Assembly: GCA_027627225.1 (NCBI GenBank) | Contig: CM051028.1 | Location: 24,796,364 to 24,860,363, forward strand | Source: Congeria kusceri | Lineage: Eukaryota; Mollusca; Bivalvia; Myida; Dreissenidae | DNA: 64,000 nucleotides | Reading direction: 5' to 3' | Shown: piece by piece, positions 23,105 to 35,290 of the stretch | How the letters are laid out: each line of letters begins with the position of its first letter | How positions within the stretch are numbered: position 1 is the first letter of the stretch | Program-made: the position numbers and the translations under genes | The notes under the pieces: generated by a model | Told to the model about the DNA's origin: nothing | The model's database searches: none | The model's input: only the letters and a program-made list of their open reading frames with translations

Positions 23105-26100
23105 GCCTTTTAAGAACTGCTGACTATTTCCATTTTAACAACTGCTGACTATTTCCTTTTTAACAACTGCTGATTATTTCCCTTTTAACAACTGCTGACT
23201 ATTTCCCTTTTAACAACTGCTGACTGTTTCCCTTTCAACAACTGCTGACTATTTAACAACTGCTTACTACTTCCCATTTAACAACTGCTGACTATTTCCA
23301 TTTTAACAACTGCTGACTATTTCCCTTTTAACAACTGCTGACTATTTCCCTTTTAACAACTGCTGACTATTTCCCTTTTAACAACTGCTGACTATTTCCC
23401 TTTTAACAACTGCTGAATATTAAACAACTGCTGACTATTTAACAACTGCTGACTATTTCCCTTTTAACAACTGCTGACTATTTCCCTTTTAACAACTGCT
23501 GACTATTTCCCTTTTAACAACTGCTGACTATTTCCCTTTTAACAACTGCTGACAATTTAACAACTGCTGACTATTCCCTTTTAACAACTGCTGACTATTT
23601 AACAACTGCCGACTATTTAACAACTGCTGACTATTTGCCTTTTAACAACTGCTGACTATTTCCCTTTTAACAACTGCTGACTATTTGCCTTTTAACAACT
23701 GCTGACTGTTTGCCTTTTAACAACTGCTGACTATTTCCCTTTTAATAACTGCTGACTATTTCCATTTTAACAACTGCTGACTATTTCCCTTTTAACAACT
23801 GCTGACTATTTAACAACTGCTGACTATTTCCCTTTTAACAAATGCTGACTATTTAACAACTGCTGACTATTTCCCTTTTAACAACTGCTGACTATTTGCC
23901 TTTTAACAACTGCTGACTATTTGCCTTTTAACAACTGCTGACTATTTCCCTTTGAACAACTGCTGACTATTTCCCTTTTAACAACTGCTGACTATTTCCC
24001 TTTTAACAACTGCTGACTATTTCCCGTTTAACAACTGCTGACTTTTTCTCTTTTAACAACTGCTGACTATTTCCCTTTAAACAACTGCTGACTATTTCCC
24101 TTTTAACAAGTGCTGACTATTTCCCTTTTAACAACAGCTGACTGTTTCCCTTTTAACAACTGCTGGATATTTCCCATTTCCCTTTTAGCAACTGCTGACT
24201 GTTTCCCTTTTAACAACTGCTGACTATTTCCCTTTTAACAACTGCTGACTGTTTTCCTTTTAACAACTGCTGACTATTTAACAACTGCTGACTATTTAAC
24301 AACAGGTGACTATTTCCCTTTTAACAACTGCTGACTATTTACCTTTTAACAACTACTGACTATTTCCCTTTTAACAACTGCTGAATATTAAACAACTGCT
24401 GACTATTTAACAACTGCTGACTGTTTCCCTTTTAACAACTGCTGACTATTTCCCTTTTAACAACTGCTGACTATTTCCCATTTAACAACTACTGACTATT
24501 TTCCTTTTAACAACTGCTGACTATTTAACAACTGCTGACTATTCCCTTTTAACAACTGCTGACTATTTAACAACTGCCGACTATTTAACAACTGCTGACT
24601 ATTTGCCTTTTAACAACTGCTGACTATTTGCCTTTTAACAACTGCTGACTATTTGCCTTTTAACAACTGCTGACTATTTGCTTTTAACAACTGCTGACTA
24701 TTTGCCTTTTAACAACTGCTGACTATTTCCCTTTTAACAACTGCTGACTATTTCCCTTTTAAAAACTGCTGACTATTTCCCTTTTAACAACTGCTGACTA
24801 TTTAAAAACTGCTGACTATTCCCTTTTAACAACTGCTGACTATTTAACAACTGCCGACTATTTAACAACTGCTGACTATTTGCCTTTTAACAACTGCTGA
24901 CTATTTGCCTTTTAACAACTGCTGACTATTTGCCTTTTAACAACAGCTGACAATTTGCCTTTTAACAACTGCTGACTATTTCCCTTTTAACAACTGCTGA
25001 CTATTTCCCTTTTAACAACTGCTGACTATTTCCCGTTGAACAACTGCTGACTATTTCCCTTTTAACAACTGCTGAATATTTAACAACTGCTGACTATTTA
25101 CCTTTTAACAACTGCTGACTCTTTCCTTTTTAACAACTGCTGACTATTTGCCTTTTAACAACTGCTGACTATTTCCCTTTCAACAACTGCTGACTATTTC
25201 GCTTTTAACAACTTCTGACTATTTCCCTTTTAACAACTGCTGACTATTTAACAACTGCTGTCAATTTCCCTTTTAACAACTGCTGACTATTTCCCTTTTA
25301 ACAACTGCTGACTATTTCCCTTTTAACAACTGCTGTCTATTTCCCTTTTAACAACTGCTGACTGTTTAACAACTGCTGACTATTTGCCTTTAAACAACTG
25401 CTGACTATTTAACAACTGCTGACTATTTCCCTTTTAACTACTGCTGACTACTTAACAACTGCCGACTATTTAACAACTGCTGACTATTTGCCTTTTAACA
25501 ACTGCTGACTATTTGCCTTTTAACAACTGCTGACTATTTGCCTTTTAACAACTGCTGACTATTTCCCTTTTAACAACTGCTGACTATTTCCCGTTTAACA
25601 ACTGCTGACTATTTGCCTTTTAACAACTGCTGAATATTTAACAACTGCTGACTATTTACCTTTTAACAACTGCTGACTCTTTCCTTTTTAACAACTGCTG
25701 ACTATTGCCCTTTTAACAACTGCTGACTATTTCCCTTTTAACAACTGCTGACTATTTCGCTTTTAACAACTGCTGACTATTTCCCTTTTAACAACTGCTG
25801 ACTATTTAACAACTGCTGACAATTTCCCTTTTAACAACTGCTGACTATTTCCCTTTTAACAACTGCTGACTATTTCCCTTTTAACAACTGCTGACTATTT
25901 CCCTTTTAACAAGTGCTGACTATTTCCCTTTTAACAACTGCTGACTGTTTCCCGTTTAACAACTGCTGACTATTTCCCTTTTAGCAACTGCTGACTGTTT
26001 CCCTTTTAACAACTGTTGACTATTTCCCTTTTAACAACTGCTGACTGTTTCCCTTTTAACAACTGCTGACTATTTAACAACTGCTGACTATTTAGCAACA

Positions 26101-26411
26101 GGTGACTATTTCCCTTTTAACAACTGCTGACTATTTCCCTTTTAACAACTGCTGACTATTTCCCTTTTAACAACTGCTGACTATTTCCCTTTTAACAACT
26201 GCTGACTATTTCCCTTTTAACAACTGCTGACTGTTTCCCTTTTAACAACTGCTGACTTTTTCCCGATTAACAACTGTTGACTATTTCCCTTTTAACAACT
26301 GCTGACTTTTTCCTTTTTAACAACTGCTGACTATTTCCCTTTTAACAACTGCTGACTATTTCCCTTTTAACAACTGTTCACTGCTCCCGATTAACAACTG
26401 CTGACTACTTC
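23105..26411. repeat. 3.3-kb minisatellite of 17- and 25-bp units
   Basis: About 140 units built on AACAACTGCTGACTATT. The 25-bp form adds a TCCCTTTT or TGCCTTTT linker; the 17-bp form omits it. Rare variants recur together: AACAACTGCCGAC, flanked by two short units, appears near 23605, 24573, 24850 and 25457, so blocks of several units were copied as a whole. The array has no open frame of note. Its borders match the single-copy site at 9779-9960 in block A. Confidence 0.97.
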
Positions 26412-26619
26412 CCGATTCACGTGCTCTGGCAGTAGGCCCAATTTGCAAGAAAACTCGAGCAATCTGTACCCGGCACAACAGCATCTGTTAAATTTCATAT
26501 AAAAAAGATTCTCTTCAAGATGCCCTTGTTTTGCACCAAACGCAATTGTTTTTCATCGTATTTTTCACTAAATACGTTTAGATTGAACGTCCAAGTGATT
26601 CAGTTCATAGTTAAACATT

Positions 26620-26675
26620 ATGTGTTTTAATTAGCACATATATATACATGTAGTTCAGTACGTGTTTTAATTAGC

Positions 26676-26733
<58 letters not shown>

Positions 26734-26785
26734 GTATGTCGGTACGTGTTTTAATTAACATATATATCTGTATTTCAGTACATGA
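26620..26785. repeat. (TA)n tract within three GTGTTTTAATTA repeats
   Basis: GTGTTTTAATTAGCA or GTGTTTTAATTAACA occurs three times (about 26621, 26662 and 26746), each followed by a TA-rich run. The second run has expanded to about 48 bp of pure (TA)n at 26684-26731. Confidence 0.85.
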
Positions 26786-27249
26786 TTATTAAGCATTTGC
26801 ATTTAATTTAGGTGTACTCTTACACTGTTTAAGTATGTACTTATTGTACCAGATATATATCGTTGAACAACACCGAATAACACTAAATAATTTAATCCAG
26901 TTTGCTAAACTATGTATCTTGTTCGTACATAACACATATGTTAATTTGTCCCATGTACAAAAAAAAATACAAATCATGAAACAAGAACTTCATTCAATAT
27001 TTAAAGTACTTTCATGTACTGGCTTAAACGTAAACCCGTTAACTCCTTTGCTTATGTAGTTTTCGCAATAAATACAAACACACACATGTTGATTTGGTAA
27101 GTTCAACTACATATTAATAACAATGCATGCCTATATGTACAATAGTAATAGGCCCGCAAATCACACAAAAGATACAGAAGACGCATATTACATTCAAGGA
27201 ACAGATAACTCAAAAAGGGTATTCTTTCTGTATGACATAGCTTGTTAAA

Positions 27250-28540
27250 GATATTTACATACACCTAACAGATTCTTCACATTTTTTGATGACATAACAT
27301 TATATAGTTGGACACGAGATGTTTCCTAAATGTTTCATTCTCAAATGTCTATAGTTATCACAGCGAAGTAAGAAGTGGTACTCGGATTCTACAACATTCA
27401 TATTACAACAACGGCATAATCTTTGTTCACGCACAACACCATACAATCTATTTCTAAATGATGCGACGATAGTCTGAAACGAGCTAAATGTTTACAAACG
27501 AACTCTGTTTTGAATATGCAATAATGATATAGTTTAGGCATTGATTGAATGGTTGCAAGCCATTCCTTTACAAAAGTGTCTCTAAGCTTAAACTTTATAA
27601 TAGGACAATAGTTTATTTCCAGAACAAAGTTTTGACGAATATTGTTGAAATCTAAATGATCGCTGATACTCTTAATTCTTTTAGACCTGCATGCATTATT
27701 ACAAGAGATACAAAGGTCAGAATATATTTTATACATAGGTAAATATATATTTTTTCATAATTTTTAACCAAAAACGGATAGCTCTTTCTTTACAAAGAAC
27801 AGAAACGGGAAAACGACCAAATTCACCAAAAACAGCATAATTTGGAGTCTGCTGTTTGACTCCGAGAAGGTGTTTTAAAAATCGAACATGTAATTTGTCA
27901 ACATCTTTTATATTATAAACACCCCACATTTCGGAACCATCTAACAATATTGGAACAATCATAGCATCAAATAATGATAATTTGGTTTTGATATCCAGGT
28001 GTACTCTATCAAAAATTGATAAAAAGCTGCAATAGGCTTTTAGTGCCTGGTCATTTAACATTTTAACATAGTTTTTCATGTTGCCAGTATATGTAAAATT
28101 AATACCAAGGTAAGTGAAATTATCAACGATTTCATTTTTTTTCTCCATTAATACAAATATTTATATCTGAATATACAATTGTTTTACGCTTTTCAAATAT
28201 ACATACTTTCGTTTTATTCACATTATTTTCAAGCCCCATTTTTCTGAGTATTGATAAATAGCATCAAGTTGGACTTGTAAACTTAATTGATTTGTCGTGA
28301 ATAATACAATGTCATCAGCAAATAAAATCATATACATAGATGAGAGCTTAATATCTTTTCTGGATAACTCATCAATATTCATGTTATTGAATACATCATT
28401 AATAAATAGTATAAATAATAAAGGCGATAGTGGCTCCCCTTGTTTTAGGCATAGGTCCAAAAACGAAATAAAAACAACATTATATGTATACAAGCAGCAT
28501 AACACTACTGACAAAGACATATATTGTAAATATGTGTAGT
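27250..28540 (-). mobile_element. LINE fragment, reverse transcriptase to C-terminus, minus strand
   Basis: The minus strand reads an RT fragment (28520-28218) with LKQGEPLSPLLF and the catalytic FADDIVLF box. A second frame (28148-27729) contains FTYLGINFTY and FGRFPVSVLCKERAIRFWLK. A third (27736-27398) contains LARFRLSSHHLEI. In a different frame, CCNMNVVESEYHFLL (about 27415-27370) gives the terminal CxxC-H-C knuckle. Frame breaks occur near 28215, 27730 and 27450, so it is dead. It resembles the CR1/Jockey-type lineage and is the same kind of element as 38620-39584. At 28540 it abuts the half element at 28541-28851. Confidence 0.85.
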
Positions 28541-28851
28541 TTATGAAATGGACAAAATTATAAAGCGTTTGTATTGCGTTTCATCTGTATTTTGATAAGT
28601 ACGTGTATTACTTACATGGCGTTAAAAATTCACTATCATGATTGTCAGTCACAGTGGCCGAGCGGTTAGCGCCACTGGTTTTTGATCCAGGCGGACGTAG
28701 GTTCTAGTCCCAGCGAAGGCAAATCTTTTAATTATATATTTTTCTTCGTATAATATTTGTGTTTGGTTAGTCCAACCGCTTTAGTGTATGCAGTTAAGAC
28801 ATAAAATGAATTTTTTCAAAAATACGAAAATCTGTGAACACGTCCCTTTAA
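28541..28851 (+). mobile_element. half copy of the TTAAAGGG inverted-repeat element with tRNA-like module
   Basis: A tRNA-like module at 28653-28718 has A box TGGCCGAGCGG and B box GGTTCTAGTCC. It is followed by GCAGTTAAGACATAAAAT and AATACGAAAATCTGTGAACA and the end CGTCCCTTTAA. The same order occurs in reverse at 51949-52409. The upstream half is missing where the LINE abuts. Confidence 0.75.
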
Positions 28852-29602
28852 GCAAGATTTTGACTCACTTACTAACTGGTAAATAGACAGACGAACGAAA
28901 CAGTTCTTATCAATATACTAATTTATTATTCATATTATTTATAACAACGCGATATTACCATTGCATATTAATTGTCTTTAGTTATATGTCTATACAATTT
29001 ATTGCCACTACATGCCATTTAAAGTATAATTGCTGGCTAATGTTTCTGAAACATGTTTCATTTTGTTGTTTTAAATTTTGTTTATTAAATAAATTAGTAT
29101 TCAGTGTTAACACAGATCACGCTTATTTGCAGACGAACTCTCCAACTTCACATTACTAACTATAAAAACGATATAATTCGGGAAACGTTTGATAACAACT
29201 GTAAACCACTTTGGGGAAACCAATATAAATTCACTCTAATAGTAGTCTCTGTGAAATCTGGTTCTTATAATTATACCTTTTATCTGATCGGCAACTCCAA
29301 TGCAATTATTTTCAATTTGGATTTTTGGACGTTAATCAAACAAATTACACACTATCCATACATTATTTCAAAGAGCTTTAAAAAAAAAAAGCTACGTTTA
29401 ACAGTTTATCCGTTTGTGTAAACATTTGCCTTATCAACTTGCGCCCGTTGACCCAAGTCCGTATGCAATATTTGTTTAGTCTAAAATGTGCAATAAACTA
29501 GCACTGGCTAATGGCAACAGAACACTGGTAGTACTATACTTAAACATTTGTTCTTGTTACAGATATCGGCACGTGCAGTGCATTGACTTACAAACGTGTT
29601 TC

Positions 29603-30140
29603 TTAAAGGGACTCGTTCAAACATTGTTGTCTTTAAAAATGTCATTAAATGTCTAAACTGGAACAACAAAAGCATCTTAACTAAAGAATTCAAATATAAT
29701 AACAAAAAAAAACATCAACAAGGGAAACAAACGTGCTGCCACCGGGGATCGATCCTATGATCTCCAGATCTAAAGTCCGACGCGCAAACTGTTTGGCTAA
29801 TCTGTTTTACATATAAATGTTGCGTTTTTTTATCATAATTTTATGTATATTGTATATAAATGTCCCTGCAATTTTTACTTTATGTTAGTGATTCCCGTGT
29901 TTCCAACAATTCCAAAGAAAACATCAGAAGCACTTCAAAATATTCAGTCGTTTCGCATTACAAACGCTTTATAATTTTATCCATTTCAACTTATAATAAC
30001 TCATTAATGAAACGTTATTTTCAATATGTGTCTATGTCAGTAGTGCCTGTTCGCTTCTCCATATACAGTTTTCTTTTATTTTTTGAATCTGGACATTTTG
30101 GAAAGTGTCAAATCGTCAATTTCTGAATAGGTCACTTTAA
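29603..30140 (-). mobile_element. TTAAAGGG inverted-repeat element with tRNA-like module, second copy
   Basis: The left end is TTAAAGGGACTCGTTCA and the right end GGTCACTTTAA. The inner stretch ATTACAAACGCTTTATAATT and the TATGTCAGTAGTG segment align with 52215-52315 of the copy at 51949. A minus-strand tRNA-like module (29738-29805) has B box GGATCGATCCC; its A box is weak. The copy is more diverged than the one at 51949. Confidence 0.65.
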
Positions 30141-30599
30141 TATGATACAATGCAGTATAACTATGCAAACCAATATCTGCACTTGTGCACGACACACGGA
30201 ACAAAAACATAATATATTACGACAGTTTAGAGATAAACATGTACATGTACCTGCATAAGATAGTGAAAAACACGGGAATACACATTTATAAAAAAATGCT
30301 TCGCTCAAGATATGAACACTCCTGTTTTGCCTTTGCTTGCCCCTTTTCTATATATGCGTATATAAAAATGCATTATTATCAACACTATATGCGGATAAAG
30401 TAGTTTTTTCTCATAAGCAACTTGAATGCAATTTATCAAAAAGATTGCGCTAGTGTCAAAAACTTTAATCCTGAGTTTGGATCATGGGGTAAATATCTAC
30501 AAGTCCTGGTTTTAGAAGAATAAACACACAACGATACTAAAATACCTTTCCCAGGCTTCTTTACTGACCAATTTATATTCAGGCGTTTACGATCAAAGG

Positions 30600-32475
30600 T
30601 GTACACTAATGCTCTTAAAGTTTTCCTTTAAAAGTTAACGGAATTTTGCAAAATCAATTAAATGGCAGAAAACAACCCTCACAATAATGCAGGAAAATAT
30701 TTTTTTTTCTATTAAATATCCAAATCCGTGAAATGATTGACCCCATGAACTAATTTGTTTTATCTCAACTTAACACTGATCGTTAAAGAAAACGTTAATT
30801 TTCATCAAATAACAATATAAATTTAAATGTGGAAACGCGAGTACTTTAGTTAATTTATTCCCTTTATTAAGTGCGAATTTATCATATACATGATTTACTT
30901 TAGGAAATTATTTCCATTATCATGTTTATTTTAATTTACATCGTAAGCGCATTCCGTACACTAGTTGTAATCACAGGCATGAATAAATAAAATCCGATTT
31001 CAGTTATCTGCCCGGAGATACTGGCGCAGTGCCTAAATCCGCCACTTGCCTAAATCCGCCACCCCATCCGAATAAGCGTTTCTCTACCGGCGATTTCTAT
31101 TTTGTTGATCTCGATCAATCAGATACTGTCAATTAACAACGCTGACGAGTTTTCATCTTGATTTGTGCAATTATGAATATTTAATCCAATTATTTTGTAC
31201 ATAAGCCATAAATGAAAACAAACTGCATGCGGGGAATCTATTTCATACTGCGCATGCGAAATTTTGAAGCCCCGCATGGTGTCCATGATAAAATTAAATT
31301 ATCGTGTTTTAATATTATGTTCATGTGAGCATGTGCAGCATAAAATTAACCATTATTCATTGGCATTACATACAATAAAATGTGGAAAAAACTGCTTATT
31401 ACGAGCGCAAATGTCTCGCTACTCAAACCCCCCATTATTTGTCCCACGTGCACGCAGAGCCTCAGTTTCAGAGCTATTTTTATAAACACAAACGAGTATT
31501 TGAAGAAATTGGAACATTGTATTGACAACAGACATCGAGCTGCTTAATAAAGAAAATTAAATAGGAACAATAGTCAAAAGTGGAATAAGCAGGTCACGGT
31601 TCCTGATCTACGATTTTCACCACGCAACTTCGGATCACCGTGTTTTATATTAAACACAATAAAATTAAGCTTAAATAAACAAAAGTGGAAGTTGTGTCAA
31701 TTGAAGTCAATAGAAAATGCTTTGAAAAGATAATTCATCAAAGAATATTATTATCGAGCAATTTGAACAGTTCAAAGAGGGGTGGCGGATATAAGCACTC
31801 CGACGCTCATTCTTTACACTGTATAGGCATTCAATCTCAATAATTATTTTTCATTTGCCAAGTATTTGAAATGTAACCAAAACTCGCCAGCGAATGCACA
31901 TTAAGCCTAACTTGATTTATGTGAATTTTTATGTCAATCGGTAAACAACTTTTGAAAATATTGTACAAATACCTCCCAAATGTGGCGGATTTAGGCACTG
32001 CGCCAGTATACATTTACGTCAAAAATTTGAAATTAAGTTGGCCTAGATACATTTCAATTGAACAACGCTCAAGTGTGCTTGCGATTTGTTCGATAGGCTA
32101 TAATAATTATCTCGTGAACTTCAAAGCACAGTTTTCAATGCCATCATGTAATTGCATTTTCTATTACATTACCTTTTTAAACCTTTTATTCTTGTTCACA
32201 TTGAGGTGTAATGACAGAGTATTTGAAGCATGATTGGCGAACATTACAATTATGTAGACTATTACTCAAATCTTGTATTCAAATTCGAAAATAAATACGG
32301 AATGGTTGGGTCGATTTAACATTGAATAATTTAATTACAAAATGTCTTCGTCAAAGTCCAATTGTTGATATGGTATTTAATCTCTCTTTCTCGATTTTGT
32401 ATTTTAATTGTGTTTTTATTGCCAACTACAGAAAAGATCTTTACTACCACACACGAATCGATGCATCTAATTTTT
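30600..32475. repeat. duplicated segment, partner of 33750-34500
   Basis: Stretches 30820-30950 and 32030-32470 match 33825-33950 and 34070-34500 in order (for example AATTTAAATGTGG/GACAAC and GAACATTACAATTATGTAGA). The left member contains an inverted-repeat element at 31018-32009 that the right member lacks. No gene recognised. Confidence 0.75.
31018..32009. mobile_element. non-autonomous inverted-repeat transposon, about 0.99 kb, TA-flanked
   Basis: The ends are perfect 28-bp inverted repeats (outer part CTGGCGCAGTGCCTAAATCC, right end ...GCGCCAG), each next to a TA dinucleotide as expected for Tc1/mariner-type insertion. A shorter inner pair (CCTAAATCCGCCACCCC left, GGGGTGGCGGATATAAGC near 31780) nests within it. 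Interior frames show no transposase. The duplicate at 33750-34500 appears to be the empty site. Confidence 0.85.
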
Positions 32476-32700
32476 AGCTCGACTATGCGAATAATAGGAA
32501 AACTGTCCTACTCGTCCCGGCGTAGGCGTCGGCGTTAGCGTCCTCGTCTGATCTTGGCTAAAGTTTATATTCAAAGTCTTGTAACTTCCAAATCTACATA
32601 AGATATTCACTTGTAACTTGTAACATTTTTCATCAACTCCAACACCAGGTTCAACATTCCCCATAATTCAGTTTTGAATTTTAACAGAGTTATGCCCCTT
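32475..32700. mobile_element. widespread bivalve dispersed repeat
   Basis: Begins AGCTCGACTATGCGAATAAT, continues CGTCCCGGCGTAGGCGTCGG and ends GAGTTATGCCCCTTGATAA. I recognise this pattern (AGCTCGACTATTCG ... GCGTCGGCGTC ... GTTATGCCCCTT) as a very common repeat in bivalve genomes. Its class is unknown to me. Confidence 0.65.
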
Positions 32701-32704
32701 GATA

Positions 32705-33230
32705 ACCAATTGGGAGAAACGAGAAACACTTGATAACTACTAGGGATAAATCAATAAAACCTCTCCAATAGCAGATTAGTGTTAATTACGCTTCTTATTC
32801 TAATACCTGTTATTCGAACGGCTACTCTGTGTCAATTAATTTCAGTTTGGATTTCGGTACGTGAATCCAAGCAATTGTACATTATTTCCACAATATTTAA
32901 ACAGCTTTGGAACTCGAAAGAATAACAGCTTATCCGCGTGTGTGTGTGTTTGTCAGTTCACGCCTGTTGACACAAATCCTTACACAATGTTTGTTTAGTA
33001 TTGTTAAGTAAAATAAACTAAACGCTGACTGATAAAAAAGGAACATTTGTGTTTGTAATAGATAGCGCAGATTGCAGTGTATTGAATTACGATAGCGTTC
33101 ACTATTTGTACTTGTATGGTGTGATAAGCAGTTTGTGCTGCTGTGCACTGTGTAACATAAACTAATCCGCGCATGTTAGTTAATATCTGCATGAAACAGT
33201 AAAATCCGACTACAAAAGATTAACCAATTT
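32705..33230. repeat. segmental duplication block C (third copy of the block A/B tail)
   Basis: CTAATACCTGTTATTCGAAC, CACGCCTGTTGACACAAAT and GTAATAGATAGCGCAGATTG match 11584-11640, 11750-11775 and 12578-12600 of block A and related parts of block B (29270-29580). It lacks both block A insertions, so it shows the ancestral arrangement. Confidence 0.8.
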
Positions 33231-35145
33231 GCATTTTGTATTAAAATTTAAAAACAAAATCATTCACTGACCATTTCCATTCCAGTAGTAATTTTTGAAT
33301 AGATTCATAATAAAAGAAATCATATAACTTTATTTAGAATAAAATTGCTGCTTGACACAGCTGCCAGACAATGGCTTTCTTTAAATTACTGCTTGAAAGA
33401 CTTTTCATTCTAGCAATTTATATGTAATTTATCAACAACTGATTGCATGATCTTGAGACTGTATCATAGGACAATAATCCAAAGCACCCAGTTTTATAGG
33501 AGTTCAGTTAGACCCGAATACATTTTCAGGAATAGCTAGTGTTTGTTTTTTGAGGTAAAAAGTATACGCATTTTTTTTCTTTGAAAGTTTTCTTTTCAAT
33601 TTCAATGTTAAATTAAAACTGCAAAAGAAAATAAAAAATCATTAAATTAAAAGTAAACTGCACAATTATGCAGCTACACTGATTTCTGCTAATTAAATAT
33701 TCCCATTCAATTTTGCACTTGATATGCGGCATAAACTATTTGTTTTCTTTCGGTGTATTTGTACATGCGTCAATTTATTCGTAATGGCAAATTAAACGTT
33801 GGATTGTATCGCTGTCTAATCTACAAAAACAATAAAAATTTAAATGTGACAACGAGAGTAATTAATTTAGTTTATACTAACCGTTTATTATCATATGAAT
33901 TAATTACTCCAGGAAATTACGTCCGTTTTTCATGCTTAAATGTTTACCTAACATAAAACGAGTAAACTAAAAAACTGTACTCACCAAAATGAATTAACAA
34001 CTTCCAACAACATTTATCTGCTTGTACAGTTAAATTCACAGTTAAATTCACATCGATCCCTTGAAATTATTTTGACATACCTTTCAACTGGACAACGCTC
34101 AAAAGTAATTTGTCATGTGCGGTTTGTTCGATTAAGCTATATTCATTACTTCAAGGCCTTTTTGTCAATGCCATCGTGAAATTACTGTTTCGTTTGCATT
34201 ACTTTCTAAACCCTTTTATTCTCTGCCAGTATTGAGTTGAAATGTCAAATTATTTGAAGCCTGATATGTGAACATTACAATTATGTAGACAGGTACTTAA
34301 ATCTTGCATTCCAATTAGAAAATAACTACGTAATGGTTGTGACGATTGAAAATTGAAGGAATAATTTCATAAAATGTCTGGGTCAATTTCCAATTTTTGA
34401 TACTGATTGTGATTTAATCTTTCTCGATTTTTTTTTATTTTAATTCTGGTTGTTGTCAACTTCTGAAACCATCTTTACTTAGCACATACATGAATAAATC
34501 TAATAGTATGTAATAGATCTTAGCTACAATTTGAAGAAAACACAATGTGCCACATTAAAAAAGGCAAACACTAGTGTACTAGTATTCATATAAAAGCAAA
34601 GCGTTTGCATATTGACGCGGCTGCATTTCAAACAATAACGTTCAATGACCTTTATACCTGCGTTATTTTCTCATGCATAGTCAATTAATGCATTTCTGTA
34701 GCGCCATGCACACTTAACTACAAGCAGTTACTTTATTACTTGTAGTCGAGGTATTACATATGTAATGATTCAAATTGAATATTCGATCTGCTGCATTAAC
34801 TCGTTTTTCGGCGGAAGGGGGATAACGTCCACCTAATCAGCCAATATAGTTATTCAAAATCGTTTCGATAAAGGAAAAACTATCTGAATACAAAAAAAGC
34901 GAAAATAAGGTTTACTTTATAACTTAAATGTAAATTGACGTTTCTGCTTATCACCATAACGTTACAAACGATACGTATACGTATGTAGGTATGAAAAAAA
35001 GCTAATGATATGATTGTTGAGTACAGAAAGTAACAAATATACATAGATATACTTAGATATATTAATAACATATTGTAATAAAATATAAAAAAAATGTAGG
35101 AAACCGTTTTTAACGTTTGTTTATTGAAGTAATAATTTTCAATTC
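33231..35145. other. no gene; right member of a duplicated segment
   Basis: 33750-34500 is the partner of 30600-32475. The remainder (33231-33749 and 34501-35145) is AT-rich non-coding sequence with no recognised element. Confidence 0.5.
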
Positions 35146-35149
35146 AGAT

Positions 35150-35290
35150 TTGTGCATCGGCTAGTAAACAACGATTTGGAGTACTGATGCGTATGAATTA
35201 AACCACGAGTGAGTTAACCCGAGTGGTTTCATAATTTTATATTGCATCAGGACGACAAATCGGTGTTAAGAAGCCAATAAACAACGATAA
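35150..35290. repeat. imperfect foldback element
   Basis: ACGATTTGGAGTACTGATGC on the left pairs imperfectly with the reverse complement of GCATCAGGACGACAAATCGG on the right. The centre is the palindrome AAACCACGAGTG / CCCGAGTGGTTT. No coding potential. Confidence 0.65.

Larger units (their letters stand above)
18950..30600. repeat. segmental duplication block B
   Basis: Homologous to block A (see the entry at 3940). It holds PPP1R27 copy B, a dreissenid MITE, a 112-bp tandem duplication, the large minisatellite, a LINE fragment and two inverted-repeat elements with tRNA-like modules. The stretch at 28980-29600 matches both 11000-12600 and 32705-33200. Beyond the listed items no additional gene is visible. 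The outer limits are approximate. Confidence 0.75.

Noticed and set aside
23105..26411. CRISPR-like appearance of a long array of regular 25-bp units
   Set aside because: There are no unique spacers: the linkers are themselves repeats, and the context is a eukaryotic genome.
28653..28718. Functional tRNA gene (also 7196-7272, 29738-29805, 38400-38473, 52085-52150)
   Set aside because: Internal promoter boxes are good, but acceptor stems do not close cleanly and the modules sit inside larger repeats, so they are tRNA-derived elements.
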